Assembly: GCA_012038135.1 (NCBI GenBank)
Contig: JAAVJQ010000007.1
Location: forward strand, 152,467-216,466
Length of the DNA: 64,000 nucleotides
Direction of reading: 5' to 3'
Source of the DNA: Salinimicrobium nanhaiense
Lineage (GTDB): Bacteria > Bacteroidota > Bacteroidia > Flavobacteriales > Flavobacteriaceae
Part shown: positions 43,099 through 52,057 of the stretch, piece by piece
Numbering within the stretch: the first letter of the stretch is position 1
How the letters are laid out: every line of letters begins with the position of its first letter
Made by a program: the position numbers and the translations under genes
Notes under the pieces: model-generated
The model's database searches: none
The model's input: only the letters and a program-made list of their open reading frames with translations
Told to the model about the DNA's origin: nothing

Positions 43099-44010
43099 TT
43101 ATTCTTCTTTATCTCCCGACTCACCGGAAGGAGAAGGTTGATCTACCTTTAATCTATTATTGAACTCTAAGGTTCTTATCGGGAATGGAATATTTATGTT
43201 ATGCGCATCGTAAGCCTTTTTCATAGCTATAATTGCTTTACTCGTTGCAAATAATATGTCCCGATTGGTAGTCACTGGCGCCCAAAACCTTACCACAAAA
43301 TTTATTGAACTGTCCCCGAACTCATTGTACAGGAATTCAATTTCTTCATTTCCCTGTTGGGGAAAAATTTCAGCTAAAGTATTAATGGTTAGATCCTTCA
43401 CCATTTCAAGATTGGAATTATAGGCAATTCCGCAATTGACCATTACTCTGGATCGGGAGGTGCGCGAAAAATTCTTAAAAGGGGCATCAATAACCTGGGA
43501 GTTCGGAATAACAACATAATTGTTGTCTGCCTCTCGTATAACAATGCTTCTCAAGTTGATCTCCACTACGCGACCGGCATAGCCATTGTTCTCTATCCAA
43601 TCCCCGATCTGTATTTCAGGTAGAAAGCTTAAAAGAATGCCTGAAAATGTATTATTGAGAGTTCCCTGGAGGGCGAGACCTATAGCCAATCCCACAACCC
43701 CCGCACCGGCAAGAACAGAGGTTAATACTTTATCCAGGTTGAGGAGACCAAGAGCTACAAAAAAACCTATAGCGATGATCAATACCTTTACGATCTTGAT
43801 CGTAATCTCGCGTATAGAATCCTGTTTAACTTTAAACCTTAAAACCTTGTCTAAAATTTGCCCCAGGTATTTGGCCCCCAGCACAAAAAGGGAAAAGACC
43901 AGGATGGCCAAAAGAAAATTAGGCAAACCCAGGATTAAAGAATCCAGCCATTCGCCTAATTTTTCCCAGATTCCTTCAATGGAATCATTAATATCAAATC
44001 CTTCGTCCAT
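43099..44010 (-). CDS. Small-conductance mechanosensitive channel (MscS family)
   Basis: The 303-residue protein has three membrane segments. The pore-lining third helix reads VLAGAGVVGLAIGLALQGTL, and the following beta domain starts at FLPEIQIGDWIEN and VVEINLRSIVIREADNNYVVIPNSQV. This is the minimal MscS layout with a C-terminal alpha/beta vestibule. It releases solutes on hypo-osmotic shock. The gene lies five bases after dps on the same strand, so the two are co-transcribed. Confidence 0.93.
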   Translation of the reverse strand: MDEGFDINDSIEGIWEKLGEWLDSLILGLPNFLLAILVFSLFVLGAKYLGQILDKVLRFKVKQDSIREITIKIVKVLIIAIGFFVALGLLNLDKVLTSVLAGAGVVGLAIGLALQGTLNNTFSGILLSFLPEIQIGDWIENNGYAGRVVEINLRSIVIREADNNYVVIPNSQVIDAPFKNFSRTSRSRVMVNCGIAYNSNLEMVKDLTINTLAEIFPQQGNEEIEFLYNEFGDSSINFVVRFWAPVTTNRDILFATSKAIIAMKKAYDAHNINIPFPIRTLEFNNRLKVDQPSPSGESGDKEE

Positions 44011-44015
44011 TTATC

Positions 44016-44507
44016 TTAGACGGGCTTGTGTTGTTCAGAAGTTTTCATTTTCCATGCATCCAGCATCCAACTTGTTTTTTCCAATTCTCTAATATAAGCT
44101 CCTATAAGGTCAATGGTACCTTCATCTCCGCCTTTTTCGGCGACTTCAACCACTTTGCGCATCTGTTTTAGAATTGTGCCGTGGTCGTCCAAAAGATTCT
44201 TGATCATTTGGGCATCAGAAAGGTCCGATTTGGATTCCTTTACATTGGATTTTTCAAGGTATTCACTAAGATTGCTGGTGGGCTGGTAACGTAAAGTGAG
44301 AATTCTTTCTGCTATTTCGTCGATCTTGATCTTGGCATCATCATAAAGCTCTTCAAATTTTTCATGAAGGTCAAAGAAATTCTTGCCAATGACATTCCAG
44401 TGGTAATTTCTCAGTTTTTGATAATAAAGGTGGTAATCGGCTAATAGAATATTTAGTTCCTGTACAGTATTCGACGTTTTTTTCACGTCTAAACCTAGAT
44501 AACTCAT
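44016..44507 (-). CDS. dps: Dps-family ferritin-like protein
   Basis: This 163-residue protein has the Dps four-helix bundle. The ferroxidase site spans NYHWNVIGKNFFDLHEKFEELYDD (at about 39-62; split here as NYHWNVIG and DLHEKFEELYDD), with His and Asp/Glu ligands in the usual spacing, and the late helix carries the DLIGAYIRELEKTSWML segment. It stores iron and protects DNA from oxidants. It is the first gene of a dps-mscS unit, a plausible stress pairing. Confidence 0.92.
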   Translation of the reverse strand: MSYLGLDVKKTSNTVQELNILLADYHLYYQKLRNYHWNVIGKNFFDLHEKFEELYDDAKIKIDEIAERILTLRYQPTSNLSEYLEKSNVKESKSDLSDAQMIKNLLDDHGTILKQMRKVVEVAEKGGDEGTIDLIGAYIRELEKTSWMLDAWKMKTSEQHKPV

Positions 44508-44570
44508 AATTTGAATTGATGTTTAATTAATTATTCAGAAAAAAAATGCAGTAAATGCCATTTTTGGATA

Positions 44571-44894
44571 CTAATCCGAAATGGGTCTGTTCTTTTTTAA
44601 ATCGAGCTTTTTGAGAAGTTCTTCAGAGATCTGTCCGGAAGTATAATTGTAGCCATCGAGCAGCACCCCTTTTCTTCCCTTTGAAGTTGTAATTGCATAA
44701 ATAGTAGCTTCGTCCCCCGGATTAGAAGGACCTTCAAACCGGTACACTTCATCAACCACAAAATCCTGGGATAAAAAATCTTCCCTTTCCCCCGGAGTTT
44801 TTAATTTCTCATCAAGCAGGTTGAAATCTTCTTCATATCCATAATCCAGACGCAGCATATTTAAGGTTTGCGATACCGTTCCTTTTTGTTTCAT
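44571..44894 (-). CDS. Conserved hypothetical protein (107 aa)
   Basis: A small soluble protein starts MKQKGTVSQTLNMLRLDYGY and contains DFVVDEVYRFEGPSNPGDEA and GRKGVLLDGYNYTSG. The pattern is common in Bacteroidota and is sometimes wrongly labelled phosphoribosylpyrophosphate synthetase; nothing here supports that activity. It lies upstream of dps on the same strand, separated by 63 bases, and may share the stress regulon. Confidence 0.7.
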   Translation of the reverse strand: MKQKGTVSQTLNMLRLDYGYEEDFNLLDEKLKTPGEREDFLSQDFVVDEVYRFEGPSNPGDEATIYAITTSKGRKGVLLDGYNYTSGQISEELLKKLDLKKNRPISD

Positions 44895-44980
44895 TCCGGG
44901 TTGTTTTTGTTGATGCTTAAATTACGGCTGCGGGCCCGTCTTTGCAAATACAGCGGGGGGTTTAATAATTATTTAACGCG

Positions 44981-45124
44981 CTATTGATCTCTATCTTTGC
45001 TTCTGAAGTTAAAGAGTCCGAAAGGAAGCACAAAAAGGAAAAAGAAATACCATCCTGAAACCAGACCTACAATGGTTATAATGGCAGCTAAAATGTAAAA
45101 CCAATACCGTTTGAAAAATCTCAT
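44981..45124 (-). CDS. Small membrane protein (47 aa)
   Basis: A short frame with ATG at 45124 encodes MRFFKRYWFYILAAIITIVG followed by a second hydrophobic stretch and a charged C-terminus (RSKDRDQ). Two closely packed transmembrane segments and a basic start, with no Pro or charged residue within the hydrophobic part, argue for a real membrane miniprotein. Function is unknown. It stands alone, divergent from the LacI-type gene. Confidence 0.6.
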   Translation of the reverse strand: MRFFKRYWFYILAAIITIVGLVSGWYFFFLFVLPFGLFNFRSKDRDQ

Positions 45125-45203
45125 TTTTGAATGTTTTTCGGCAAAAAGATAATTATTCTCAGGATGAGCCGGTAATTAATGAAACGAATTAACACGGCTT
45201 TAT

Positions 45204-45211
45204 TACATTTG
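45204..45211 (+). promoter_or_regulatory. -7 element TACATTTG of the LacI-type gene
   Basis: The octamer matches TAnnTTTG and lies 26 bases before the ATG at 45238. Confidence 0.55.
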
Positions 45212-45237
45212 TATTTAATCCCTATAAAATTTCCTGA

Positions 45238-46245
45238 ATGAAAAGCAGAATTACCCTGAAGGAACTGGCAAGATTGCTCAATGTTTCAGTTTCTACCGTT
45301 TCGAAAGCTCTTAACGACAGCCCCGAAATAAGTCCCAAAACGATTGAAAGGGTAAAGGAATTGGCTGCTCTTCACAATTATAGACCCAACCCGACTGCAG
45401 TCAACTTGAAAAGCAGTAAAAGCGGTACTATTGGGGTTTTGATCCCAAACATCGCTAATTCCTTTTTTGCAAAAGTGCTTTCAGGCATGGAAGAAAGGGC
45501 GCAGAGAGAAGGGCTGCAGCTCATGACCTACATTTCTAATGAATCTTACGACAGGGAAAAGCAAATAGCAGAGTTGCTGACTTCAGGATACGTTGATGGC
45601 GTATTGATTGCCATAGCAGAAGAAACACAGCGTAAAAAAGATTTTGAACACATCAATAATATCCTTCAATATGATATTCCTGTGGTCCTTTATGACAGGA
45701 TTGGATTTGATATGGCCGTGGATAAAGTAGGGATCGATGATCATAAGGTATTTTATGATGCCACAAAAGAGCTTCAGGCAAAAGGAGTGAAAAAAATTGG
45801 AATAGGTACCTCGATTCATCACATGGGGGTAGGGAAGGCCAGAATTGAAGGCTACAAAGACGCTTTGCGAGATGGTGACACATTTTTTTTAGCTAATTCT
45901 GCGAACATGCAAAGTCTTAAAGAAAAAACCTTAAAAATGCTATTGGAGGATAAAGTGGAGGCGGTTTTAGGAAGTGATTTTGACAGCACCATGATGGCTT
46001 ACCGGCTGGCGTATGAAAATGGAATAAAAATTCCGGAGGATCTTAAGATCGTCGGCTTCATTCGGGGAGGTATGGCGAAATATTTAACCCCTTCTGTAAG
46101 CTTTTTCGATCAATATCCCGATAAGCTGGGAGAGAAGGCTATGGATGTCCTCATTAAACGGATCAATAAAAAATCCTCAGGTCCGGGGCAGAAATACATT
46201 ATAGAAACTAATGTAGTGCATCTTGAGTCTACTGAATTCCGATAA
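45238..46245 (+). CDS. LacI-family transcriptional regulator
   Basis: This 335-residue protein has an N-terminal LacI helix-turn-helix (TLKELARLLNVSVSTVSKAL, about 4-23) with hinge helix, and a periplasmic-binding-like effector domain (GTIGVLIPNIANSFFAKVLSG, DIPVVLYDRIG). It probably responds to a sugar or sugar phosphate. It stands directly before the polysaccharide locus on the same strand and may regulate it or a carbohydrate pathway elsewhere. A small palindrome, CCTCTTTAAGAGG, follows at 46253-46265, but I cannot assign it as its operator. Confidence 0.88.
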   Translation: MKSRITLKELARLLNVSVSTVSKALNDSPEISPKTIERVKELAALHNYRPNPTAVNLKSSKSGTIGVLIPNIANSFFAKVLSGMEERAQREGLQLMTYISNESYDREKQIAELLTSGYVDGVLIAIAEETQRKKDFEHINNILQYDIPVVLYDRIGFDMAVDKVGIDDHKVFYDATKELQAKGVKKIGIGTSIHHMGVGKARIEGYKDALRDGDTFFLANSANMQSLKEKTLKMLLEDKVEAVLGSDFDSTMMAYRLAYENGIKIPEDLKIVGFIRGGMAKYLTPSVSFFDQYPDKLGEKAMDVLIKRINKKSSGPGQKYIIETNVVHLESTEFR

Positions 46246-46294
46246 AATCGAACCTCTTTAAGAGGAAATTATGAAATACCTCGTATGGTTATTT

Positions 46295-46302
46295 TATCTT
46301 TG
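46295..46302 (+). promoter_or_regulatory. -7 element TATCTTTG before the epimerase gene
   Basis: The octamer matches TAnnTTTG and lies 36 bases before the ATG at 46339. It would be the first promoter of the polysaccharide locus. Confidence 0.5.
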
Positions 46303-46338
46303 GCGGGTATTTTAAAAAATCAACCCAAATTTTAATTA

Positions 46339-47337
46339 ATGAACAGCAAACAAATTGAATTGCTGGGTTCTTCGAAAGTATTAGTAACAGGAGGGGCGGG
46401 CTTCATAGGATCTAACCTTTGCGAAACTCTCCTCGATCTTAATGCTAAAGTAATTTGCCTCGATAATTTTGCCACCGGAAAAAGAGAAAATCTATCCGCA
46501 TTTCAGCACCACCCCAATTTCACTTTGATAGAAGGTGATATTCGAAACCTTGACGACTGTAAAAAAGCAGTTGCCGGGGTAGATTTTGTCCTGCATCAGG
46601 CAGCCCTTGGTTCTGTACCCAGATCAATCAATGACCCTATTACCAGCAACGACGTAAACATTTCCGGATTTTTAAACATGCTGGTAGCTTCAAGAGATGC
46701 CGGCGTAAAAAGATTTGTTTACGCGGCGAGTTCTTCAACTTATGGAGATTCTGAAGCTTTGCCTAAAGTTGAGGACAAGATTGGTAAACCTTTGTCTCCG
46801 TATGCCATAACAAAATATGTAAATGAGCTTTACGCCGATATTTTCCATACCACTTATGGTTTAGATACCGTGGGTCTTCGGTACTTCAATGTTTTCGGAA
46901 GAAATCAGGATCCTCATGGAGCTTATGCTGCCGTGATCCCCAAGTTCGTAATTCAGTTCATGAATCATGAGAGTCCGGTGATCAACGGAGACGGAACCTA
47001 CTCCAGGGATTTCACGTATATAGATAATGTCATCCAGATGAATCTTCTGGCATTGACAACCGGGAATCAGGAAGCGCTGAATCAGGTTTATAATACGGCA
47101 GTTGGGGATAGGACAAACCTAAAGGAACTAACCCAACTCCTGAAGAAATATCTTTCAGAATACGATCCTGAAATAGCTAATGTAGAGGTTAAACACGGAC
47201 CGAATAGAGCAGGTGACATTCCTCACTCATTGGCATCTGTAGATAAAGCAAAAGAATTGTTGGATTATCAACCTACTCATAATATTGAAGCTGGATTAAA
47301 GGAGGCTGTAGAGTGGTATTGGGAGAATCTAAAGTGA
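46339..47337 (+). CDS. UDP-sugar 4-epimerase, WbpP/TviC type
   Basis: The 332-residue extended SDR enzyme has the nucleotide motif VTGGAGFIGSNLCE, the catalytic YAITKYVNELY (YxxxK) and VGLRYFNVFGRNQDPHGAYA. It matches the UDP-GlcNAc(A) 4-epimerases that work with WbpO/TviB dehydrogenases in capsule synthesis, and such a dehydrogenase follows. The last codons and stop lie inside a 119-bp tandem repeat. Confidence 0.88.
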   Translation: MNSKQIELLGSSKVLVTGGAGFIGSNLCETLLDLNAKVICLDNFATGKRENLSAFQHHPNFTLIEGDIRNLDDCKKAVAGVDFVLHQAALGSVPRSINDPITSNDVNISGFLNMLVASRDAGVKRFVYAASSSTYGDSEALPKVEDKIGKPLSPYAITKYVNELYADIFHTTYGLDTVGLRYFNVFGRNQDPHGAYAAVIPKFVIQFMNHESPVINGDGTYSRDFTYIDNVIQMNLLALTTGNQEALNQVYNTAVGDRTNLKELTQLLKKYLSEYDPEIANVEVKHGPNRAGDIPHSLASVDKAKELLDYQPTHNIEAGLKEAVEWYWENLK

Positions 47338-47563
47338 AGAAGTGATGATGTAAAGAAGTGATGAAGAGAGATGACGAATTATGGTCCATCCTTTCAGCCA
47401 TAAAAACAGCATTACTTGATCACTCCGGCACATGGTTACTATACAATCTAAAGTGAAGAAGTGATGATGAAAAGAAGTGATGAAAAGAGATGACGAATTA
47501 TTCTACATCCTTTATGCCGTAAAAACTACATCACTTGATCACTCCGTCACATGGTTACTATAC
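47326..47563. repeat. Two tandem imperfect copies of a 119-bp unit
   Basis: A unit starting AATCTAAAGTGAAGAAGTG at 47326 recurs at 47445 and keeps the landmarks GAGATGACGAATTAT, CTTGATCACTCC and CACATGGTTACTATACA. The first copy includes the last three codons and the stop of the epimerase gene, so the duplication began in the gene's 3' end. No open frame runs through it. Confidence 0.85.
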
Positions 47564-47591
47564 AGAATAGAGAAGATTAAATAAATTGATA

Positions 47592-48872
47592 ATGAATAAT
47601 ATAAAAATAGGAGTAGTTGGTTTAGGTTACGTGGGCCTACCATTGGCAAGATTATTCGCAACTAAATACACGGTTGTAGGTTTTGATATCAACAAAAAAA
47701 GAGTAGAAGAGCTTAGACAGGGTAAAGACACTACCTTAGAAGTTGAGAATGAGGTTTTACAAGGAGTTCTTGTAAACGCTCCCTCCAATGATAAGGGTTT
47801 GTACTGCACAGCCGAATTGGAAGATATCAAAGACTGTAATTATTACGTGATCACTGTACCCACTCCGGTGGATAAAAATAACCGCCCCGATCTTACTCCT
47901 TTATATAAAAGTAGCGAATCTGTAGGAAAGGTGTTGAAAAAAGGAGACATAGTGATCTATGAATCTACAGTTTTTCCCGGGGCAACGGAAGATGAATGTG
48001 TTCCGGTGCTGGAGAGAGTCAGCGGAATGAAATTCAATGAAGATTTCTTTGTGGGTTATTCCCCTGAAAGGATCAATCCGGGTGACAAGGAACATACCGT
48101 TGAGAAAATTCTCAAGGTTACGGCCGGGTCAACTCCCGAAATCGGAAAAAAGGTGGATGAGCTTTATGCTTCAGTCATCACAGCAGGTACTCACCTGGCC
48201 CCGACAATAAAAGTTGCCGAGGCAGCTAAGGTTATTGAAAACTCTCAGAGGGATATCAATATTGCTTTCGTCAATGAATTGGCGAAGATCTTCAATATGA
48301 TGGACATTGATACCCAGGACGTTCTTGAAGCAGCCGGTACTAAATGGAATTTCCTTCCTTTTAAACCGGGTCTTGTCGGCGGACATTGTATTGGAGTAGA
48401 TCCATATTATCTTGCTCAAAAAGCTCAGGAAATAGGTTATCATCCAGAGATCATACTTGCGGGACGAAGGATGAATGATTCTATGGGACAATATGTTGCT
48501 GCAGAAGTGGTGAAACTTATGTTGCAGAATGACCAGAAGGTAAAAGGCGCTAACATTCTTGTTTTAGGGATCACCTTTAAAGAGAACTGTCCCGATGTAA
48601 GAAATACTAAGGTAGTTGACGTCATTAAGAACCTGAAAGAGTATGGTACTAACGTGACTATCTACGATCCACTGGCCGATCCCGAAGAAGTTCAGCATGA
48701 ATATGGTCTCACTACTACAAAAGAATTGCCCAAAGGAAAATTTGAAGCTGTAGTTCTTACTGTAGCACATAAAGAATTCCTAGACCTGGATCTGGATCAG
48801 TTGAAGAATGGCCAGACCGTTGTCTATGATGTTAAAGGGGTGCTGGGGGAAAGGTGTGATAAGAAACTTTAA
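47592..48872 (+). CDS. Nucleotide-sugar dehydrogenase, WbpO/TviB type
   Basis: The 426-residue enzyme starts at the ATG at 47592 (a TTG six bases upstream is in frame but unlikely). It has the NAD motif GVVGLGYVGLPLARLFA, the central VGYSPERINPGD and the catalytic loop PGLVGGHCIGVDPYYL with the active-site Cys. It is a UDP-N-acetylhexosamine 6-dehydrogenase by pattern and, with the epimerase before it, would make UDP-GalNAcA-like precursors for surface polysaccharide. Confidence 0.9.
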   Translation: MNNIKIGVVGLGYVGLPLARLFATKYTVVGFDINKKRVEELRQGKDTTLEVENEVLQGVLVNAPSNDKGLYCTAELEDIKDCNYYVITVPTPVDKNNRPDLTPLYKSSESVGKVLKKGDIVIYESTVFPGATEDECVPVLERVSGMKFNEDFFVGYSPERINPGDKEHTVEKILKVTAGSTPEIGKKVDELYASVITAGTHLAPTIKVAEAAKVIENSQRDINIAFVNELAKIFNMMDIDTQDVLEAAGTKWNFLPFKPGLVGGHCIGVDPYYLAQKAQEIGYHPEIILAGRRMNDSMGQYVAAEVVKLMLQNDQKVKGANILVLGITFKENCPDVRNTKVVDVIKNLKEYGTNVTIYDPLADPEEVQHEYGLTTTKELPKGKFEAVVLTVAHKEFLDLDLDQLKNGQTVVYDVKGVLGERCDKKL

Positions 48873-48890
48873 TTGGGTTAAATAGGAAAA

Positions 48891-49072
48891 CGAGAGTCGA
48901 GAGTCGAGAGTCGAGAGTCGAGAGTCGGGAATCGAGAAGCGAGAATCGAGAAGCGAGAATCGGGAAACGGGAAACGGGAAACGGGAATCGGGAAACGGGA
49001 AACGGGAAACGGGAAACGGGAAACGGGAAACGGGAAACGGGAAACGGGAAACGGGAAATGAGAAACGGAAAT
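48891..49072. repeat. Heptamer minisatellite, 26 units
   Basis: Twenty-four full and two diverged seven-base units follow each other without gaps. They drift from CGAGAGT (five units) through CGAGAAT/CGAGAAG to CGGGAAA (most of the rest). It has strong strand asymmetry, with purines on the plus strand. The 21-base periodicity creates a false frame on the minus strand. Confidence 0.92.
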
Positions 49073-49163
49073 CAGTAGACTGGAGCTGGGGTCAAGTAAT
49101 GTAAGCCGGAAATGGGATTCCATTATTGAAATTTATTTTTTCGAGAAGCGAATGAAAATGCAA

Positions 49164-49226
49164 TATTTAACGATTTAACGATTTAACGATTTAACGAATT
49201 AACGTTTCACGAATTAACGAATAACA
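49164..49226. repeat. Octamer repeats (TTTAACGA type) upstream of the four-helix-bundle gene
   Basis: Four or more TTTAACGA or AATTAACGA units lie end to end directly before the ATG at 49227. The same kind of unit occurs at 49611-49690, 52711-52788 and 63137-63262. Confidence 0.75.
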
Positions 49227-49598
49227 ATGACAACTAATTTTGAGGATCTGGAATGTTGGCAGAGGTGCAATGAATTGAAGATCTTTGTAAAGGAGAATGT
49301 ACTTTTAAATCTACCAAAATCTGAGCGTTATGAATTGTACAGCCAACTTTTGAGAGCTTCAAGATCGGCTACGGCGAATATAGCAGAAGGATGGGGAAGA
49401 TATCATTATAAGGAGAATATAAAATTTTTGTTGAATGCCCGTGGTTCCGTAGCAGAGATATTGGATCATTCCCTTGAGGCAAGGTCATGCGATTACATCA
49501 ATGAGGAGACTCTGGATGAAATCCGAATCAAAACAACCAGATGTATTCAGATTGTAAATGGGTACATCAGATATTTAAGAAAAGAAAATGAAAAGTAA
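49227..49598 (+). CDS. Four-helix-bundle protein (S23/23S rRNA intervening-sequence family)
   Basis: The 123-residue protein begins with FEDLECWQRCNELKIFVKEN and contains SERYELYSQLLRASRSATANIAEGWGR, the conserved core of the S23 family, with a DIRIKTTRCIQIVNGYIRYL-like last helix. Family members are found inside intervening sequences of 23S rRNA genes or as solitary genes in Bacteroidota. Here it stands between two sugar dehydrogenase genes, flanked by short repeats on both sides. The biochemical role is unknown. Confidence 0.88.
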   Translation: MTTNFEDLECWQRCNELKIFVKENVLLNLPKSERYELYSQLLRASRSATANIAEGWGRYHYKENIKFLLNARGSVAEILDHSLEARSCDYINEETLDEIRIKTTRCIQIVNGYIRYLRKENEK

Positions 49599-49610
49599 GA
49601 TTGGGAAAAA

Positions 49611-49690
49611 ATCGATTTAACGATTCCCGATTTTACGGTTTAACGAATCAACGAATCCCGACTCTCGTATTAACGAACTCGTCAGTTGAT
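49611..49690. repeat. Octamer repeats (TTTAACGA and CGAATCCCGA types) downstream of the four-helix-bundle gene
   Basis: The stretch holds ATTTAACGATTCCCGA, TTTAACGAATCAACGAATCCCGA and ATTAACGAACTC units between the four-helix-bundle gene and ugd. It matches the left flank in unit type and orientation. Confidence 0.65.
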
Positions 49691-49725
49691 GATTTAACCA
49701 ATTCCAAATAGAAAATTAAATTACA

Positions 49726-51120
49726 ATGAGAATTAAGAATATATGTTGCATCGGCGCCGGTTACGTGGGAGGTCCTACGATGGCGGTAATAGCACAAAAG
49801 TGCCCTAAAGTAAAAGTAACCGTTGTAGATATTAACGAAAAGAGGATAAAGCAGTGGAACAATCCCGATGTGGAGAAGATCCCGATATATGAACCCGGAC
49901 TTTCAGAAATAGTGAAGGAGGCCCGAGGCCGAAATTTATTTTTTTCCACCGATGTTGATAAGGCAATTGATGAGGCAGATATGATCTTCATTTCGGTGAA
50001 CACACCAACCAAGACCTACGGAATTGGAAAGGGAATGGCAGCCGATCTAAGATATATAGAACTATGTGCCCGACAAATTGCCGCAGTAGCCAAAACAGAT
50101 AAGATCGTAATCGAAAAATCTACTTTGCCTGTACGTACTGCAGCAGCTCTGAGGGATATTTTGGATAGCACCGGTAACGGTGTGAAATACCAGATACTTT
50201 CCAACCCTGAGTTCCTTGCAGAAGGGACAGCAGTAGAAGATCTCAAAAATCCCGATCGTGTTCTTATAGGAGGAGAGATAGAAACTGAAGAAGGAAGAGA
50301 AGCCGTGGATGCTTTAGTTAATATCTATGCTTCCTGGGTGCCAAGAGAGAAGATCCTGACGACCAATGTATGGTCATCTGAACTTTCGAAATTAACGGCT
50401 AATGCTTTTCTGGCACAAAGAGTTTCTTCTATCAACGCCATGTCCGAACTTTGTGAGAAGACGGGAGCAGACATTAATGAGGTTTCTAAAGCCATAGGAA
50501 TGGATAGCCGAATTGGTTCTAAATTTCTTAAAGCATCTGTCGGTTTTGGAGGTTCTTGTTTTCAAAAAGATATTCTAAACCTTGTTTATATAGCCCGCAC
50601 TTTTAATTTGAAGGAGGTAGCCGATTACTGGGAGCAGGTGATCCTTATGAATGACCATCAAAAAAGGCGTTTTGCAGCCAACATGGTTCAAACCATGTAC
50701 AACACGGTGGCCGGCAAAAAAATTGCCATTTTAGGATGGGCCTTTAAAAAAGATACCAACGATACCCGCGAGTCTGCAGCGATTTACGTAGCCGATTATC
50801 TGCTTAACGAACAGGCCGAGATTGTGGTTTATGATCCAAAAGTAACCGAAGAGCAGATCTATTCAGATCTTGACTACCTTGGAAGCAGGAGCGGGGATGC
50901 CAACAGGCAGGCGGTTACAGTAGTAGATTCTCCTTATGAAGCTTGTGAAGGTGCCCACGCTATTGCGGTACTCACAGAATGGGATGAATTTAAAGAGCTG
51001 GACTGGCAAAAGCTATATGACCAGATGCTTAAACCGGCATTCTTGTTTGACGGAAGACGATTACTCGAGTCTAAATCTAAAAAAGAGATCGGATTTGAAT
51101 TCTATGCTATAGGGAACTGA
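49726..51120 (+). CDS. ugd: UDP-glucose 6-dehydrogenase
   Basis: This 464-residue enzyme has NAD motif [16 protein letters not shown], the central [16 protein letters not shown] and the catalytic Cys in [16 protein letters not shown]. It resembles the longer, eukaryote-like form of the enzyme and makes UDP-glucuronic acid for polysaccharide. Together with the WbpO-type enzyme it gives the locus two acidic sugar precursors. A terminator follows at 51160-51206. Confidence 0.93.
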   Translation: MRIKNICCIGAGYVGGPTMAVIAQKCPKVKVTVVDINEKRIKQWNNPDVEKIPIYEPGLSEIVKEARGRNLFFSTDVDKAIDEADMIFISVNTPTKTYGIGKGMAADLRYIELCARQIAAVAKTDKIVIEKSTLPVRTAAALRDILDSTGNGVKYQILSNPEFLAEGTAVEDLKNPDRVLIGGEIETEEGREAVDALVNIYASWVPREKILTTNVWSSELSKLTANAFLAQRVSSINAMSELCEKTGADINEVSKAIGMDSRIGSKFLKASVGFGGSCFQKDILNLVYIARTFNLKEVADYWEQVILMNDHQKRRFAANMVQTMYNTVAGKKIAILGWAFKKDTNDTRESAAIYVADYLLNEQAEIVVYDPKVTEEQIYSDLDYLGSRSGDANRQAVTVVDSPYEACEGAHAIAVLTEWDEFKELDWQKLYDQMLKPAFLFDGRRLLESKSKKEIGFEFYAIGN

Positions 51121-51159
51121 TTTCGCGGATTAATACTGATTGCGCCGATTTTAAAAAAT

Positions 51160-51206
51160 AGACGTTTTAAACCTTGCATAAAAAAGGAGAGAAGCGTCTT
51201 TTTTTT
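51160..51206 (+). terminator. Probable terminator after ugd
   Basis: AGACGTTTT (51160-51168) pairs with GAAGCGTCT (51191-51199) with two G-U pairs, and a run of T follows. The loop is long, so confidence is moderate. Confidence 0.6.
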
Positions 51207-51241
51207 GTGCCCTAAATTTTCGCGATTTTATCAACTTTGAA

Positions 51242-51249
51242 TATATTTG
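51242..51249 (+). promoter_or_regulatory. -7 element TATATTTG before cysQ copy 1
   Basis: It matches TAnnTTTG but lies only seven bases before the ATG at 51257. The transcript would therefore be leaderless or nearly so if this element is used. Confidence 0.45.
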
Positions 51250-51256
51250 GTGGCCG

Positions 51257-52057
51257 ATGAAAGTTTATTTAGAAATAGCGATTGAAGCTGCACTTGCAGC
51301 CGGGAGAGAGATCATGAATATTTATGTGAAAGAGGATTTTCAGGTGGAAATAAAATCTGATGCATCTCCCTTGACAATAGCTGATAAAAAAGCTAATGAC
51401 ATCATCAATGAATTTTTGAGACCTACAGGTATTCCTATCATAAGTGAAGAAAATATTGAATTGCCTTTTGAAGAAAGAAAGAATTGGCAACAGTGTTGGA
51501 TCGTAGATCCTCTTGATGGCACAAAGGAGTTTATCAAGCGTAATGGGGAATTTACAGTTAATATAGCATTGGTTTCAGAAGGAAGACCAGAAATTGGAGT
51601 GATCTATGCTCCTGCTCTTAACTTACTTTACTTTAGCCTCGTTTCAGAGAAAAGAACATTCAAAAATCATGTAACTGCGGAAACAATAGATATAAACGAA
51701 ATCATTAGATCTGCTAAAGAGATTCAACCTGAAACTAATTCAGATTGCATTAAGGTTGTCGGGAGCCGCTCCCATATGAATGAGGAAACTCTCAACTTCA
51801 TAAAGGAGTTAAAATCGACAGAGAGGGAGGTGCAGGTGGTTTCCAAAGGAAGCTCCCTGAAGTTCTGCCTTCTGGCAGAAGGGGAAGCTCATTACTATCC
51901 CAGGTTTGGACCCACTATGGAGTGGGATACTGCAGCGGGACAGGCACTTTGTGAGGCGGTAGGTTACTCTTGCAAATTCAGTGACTCCGGAAAGAGTATC
52001 ACTTATAATCGGGAAAACTTAAGAAATGATAATTTCATAGTTTCTTATGAAAGATAA
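51257..52057 (+). CDS. cysQ: 3'(2'),5'-bisphosphate nucleotidase, copy 1
   Basis: The 266-residue inositol-monophosphatase-fold enzyme has metal motifs PLTIADKKANDIINEFL, CWIVDPLDGTKEF (DPLDGT) and PTMEWDTAAGQALCEA (WDxAA). It hydrolyses PAP, the by-product of sulfotransferase and PAPS reactions. A second copy lies at 61744. It overlaps the DUF2061 gene by 11 bases and opens the first sulfate-activation module. Confidence 0.93.
   Translation: MKVYLEIAIEAALAAGREIMNIYVKEDFQVEIKSDASPLTIADKKANDIINEFLRPTGIPIISEENIELPFEERKNWQQCWIVDPLDGTKEFIKRNGEFTVNIALVSEGRPEIGVIYAPALNLLYFSLVSEKRTFKNHVTAETIDINEIIRSAKEIQPETNSDCIKVVGSRSHMNEETLNFIKELKSTEREVQVVSKGSSLKFCLLAEGEAHYYPRFGPTMEWDTAAGQALCEAVGYSCKFSDSGKSITYNRENLRNDNFIVSYER

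Noticed and set aside
46253..46265. CCTCTTTAAGAGG as LacI-type operator or terminator
   Set aside because: It has no central CpG as most LacI-family operators have, and no T-run follows, so I cannot support either reading.
48891..49072. Possible CRISPR array
   Set aside because: The units are only seven bases long and have no spacers, and no cas gene is in the window.
48878..49123. A minus-strand open frame with a repeated FPFPVSR heptapeptide
   Set aside because: It is the translation of the seven-base minisatellite (three units give 21 bases, seven codons). It has no signal, no family and no sensible start, so it is not a gene.
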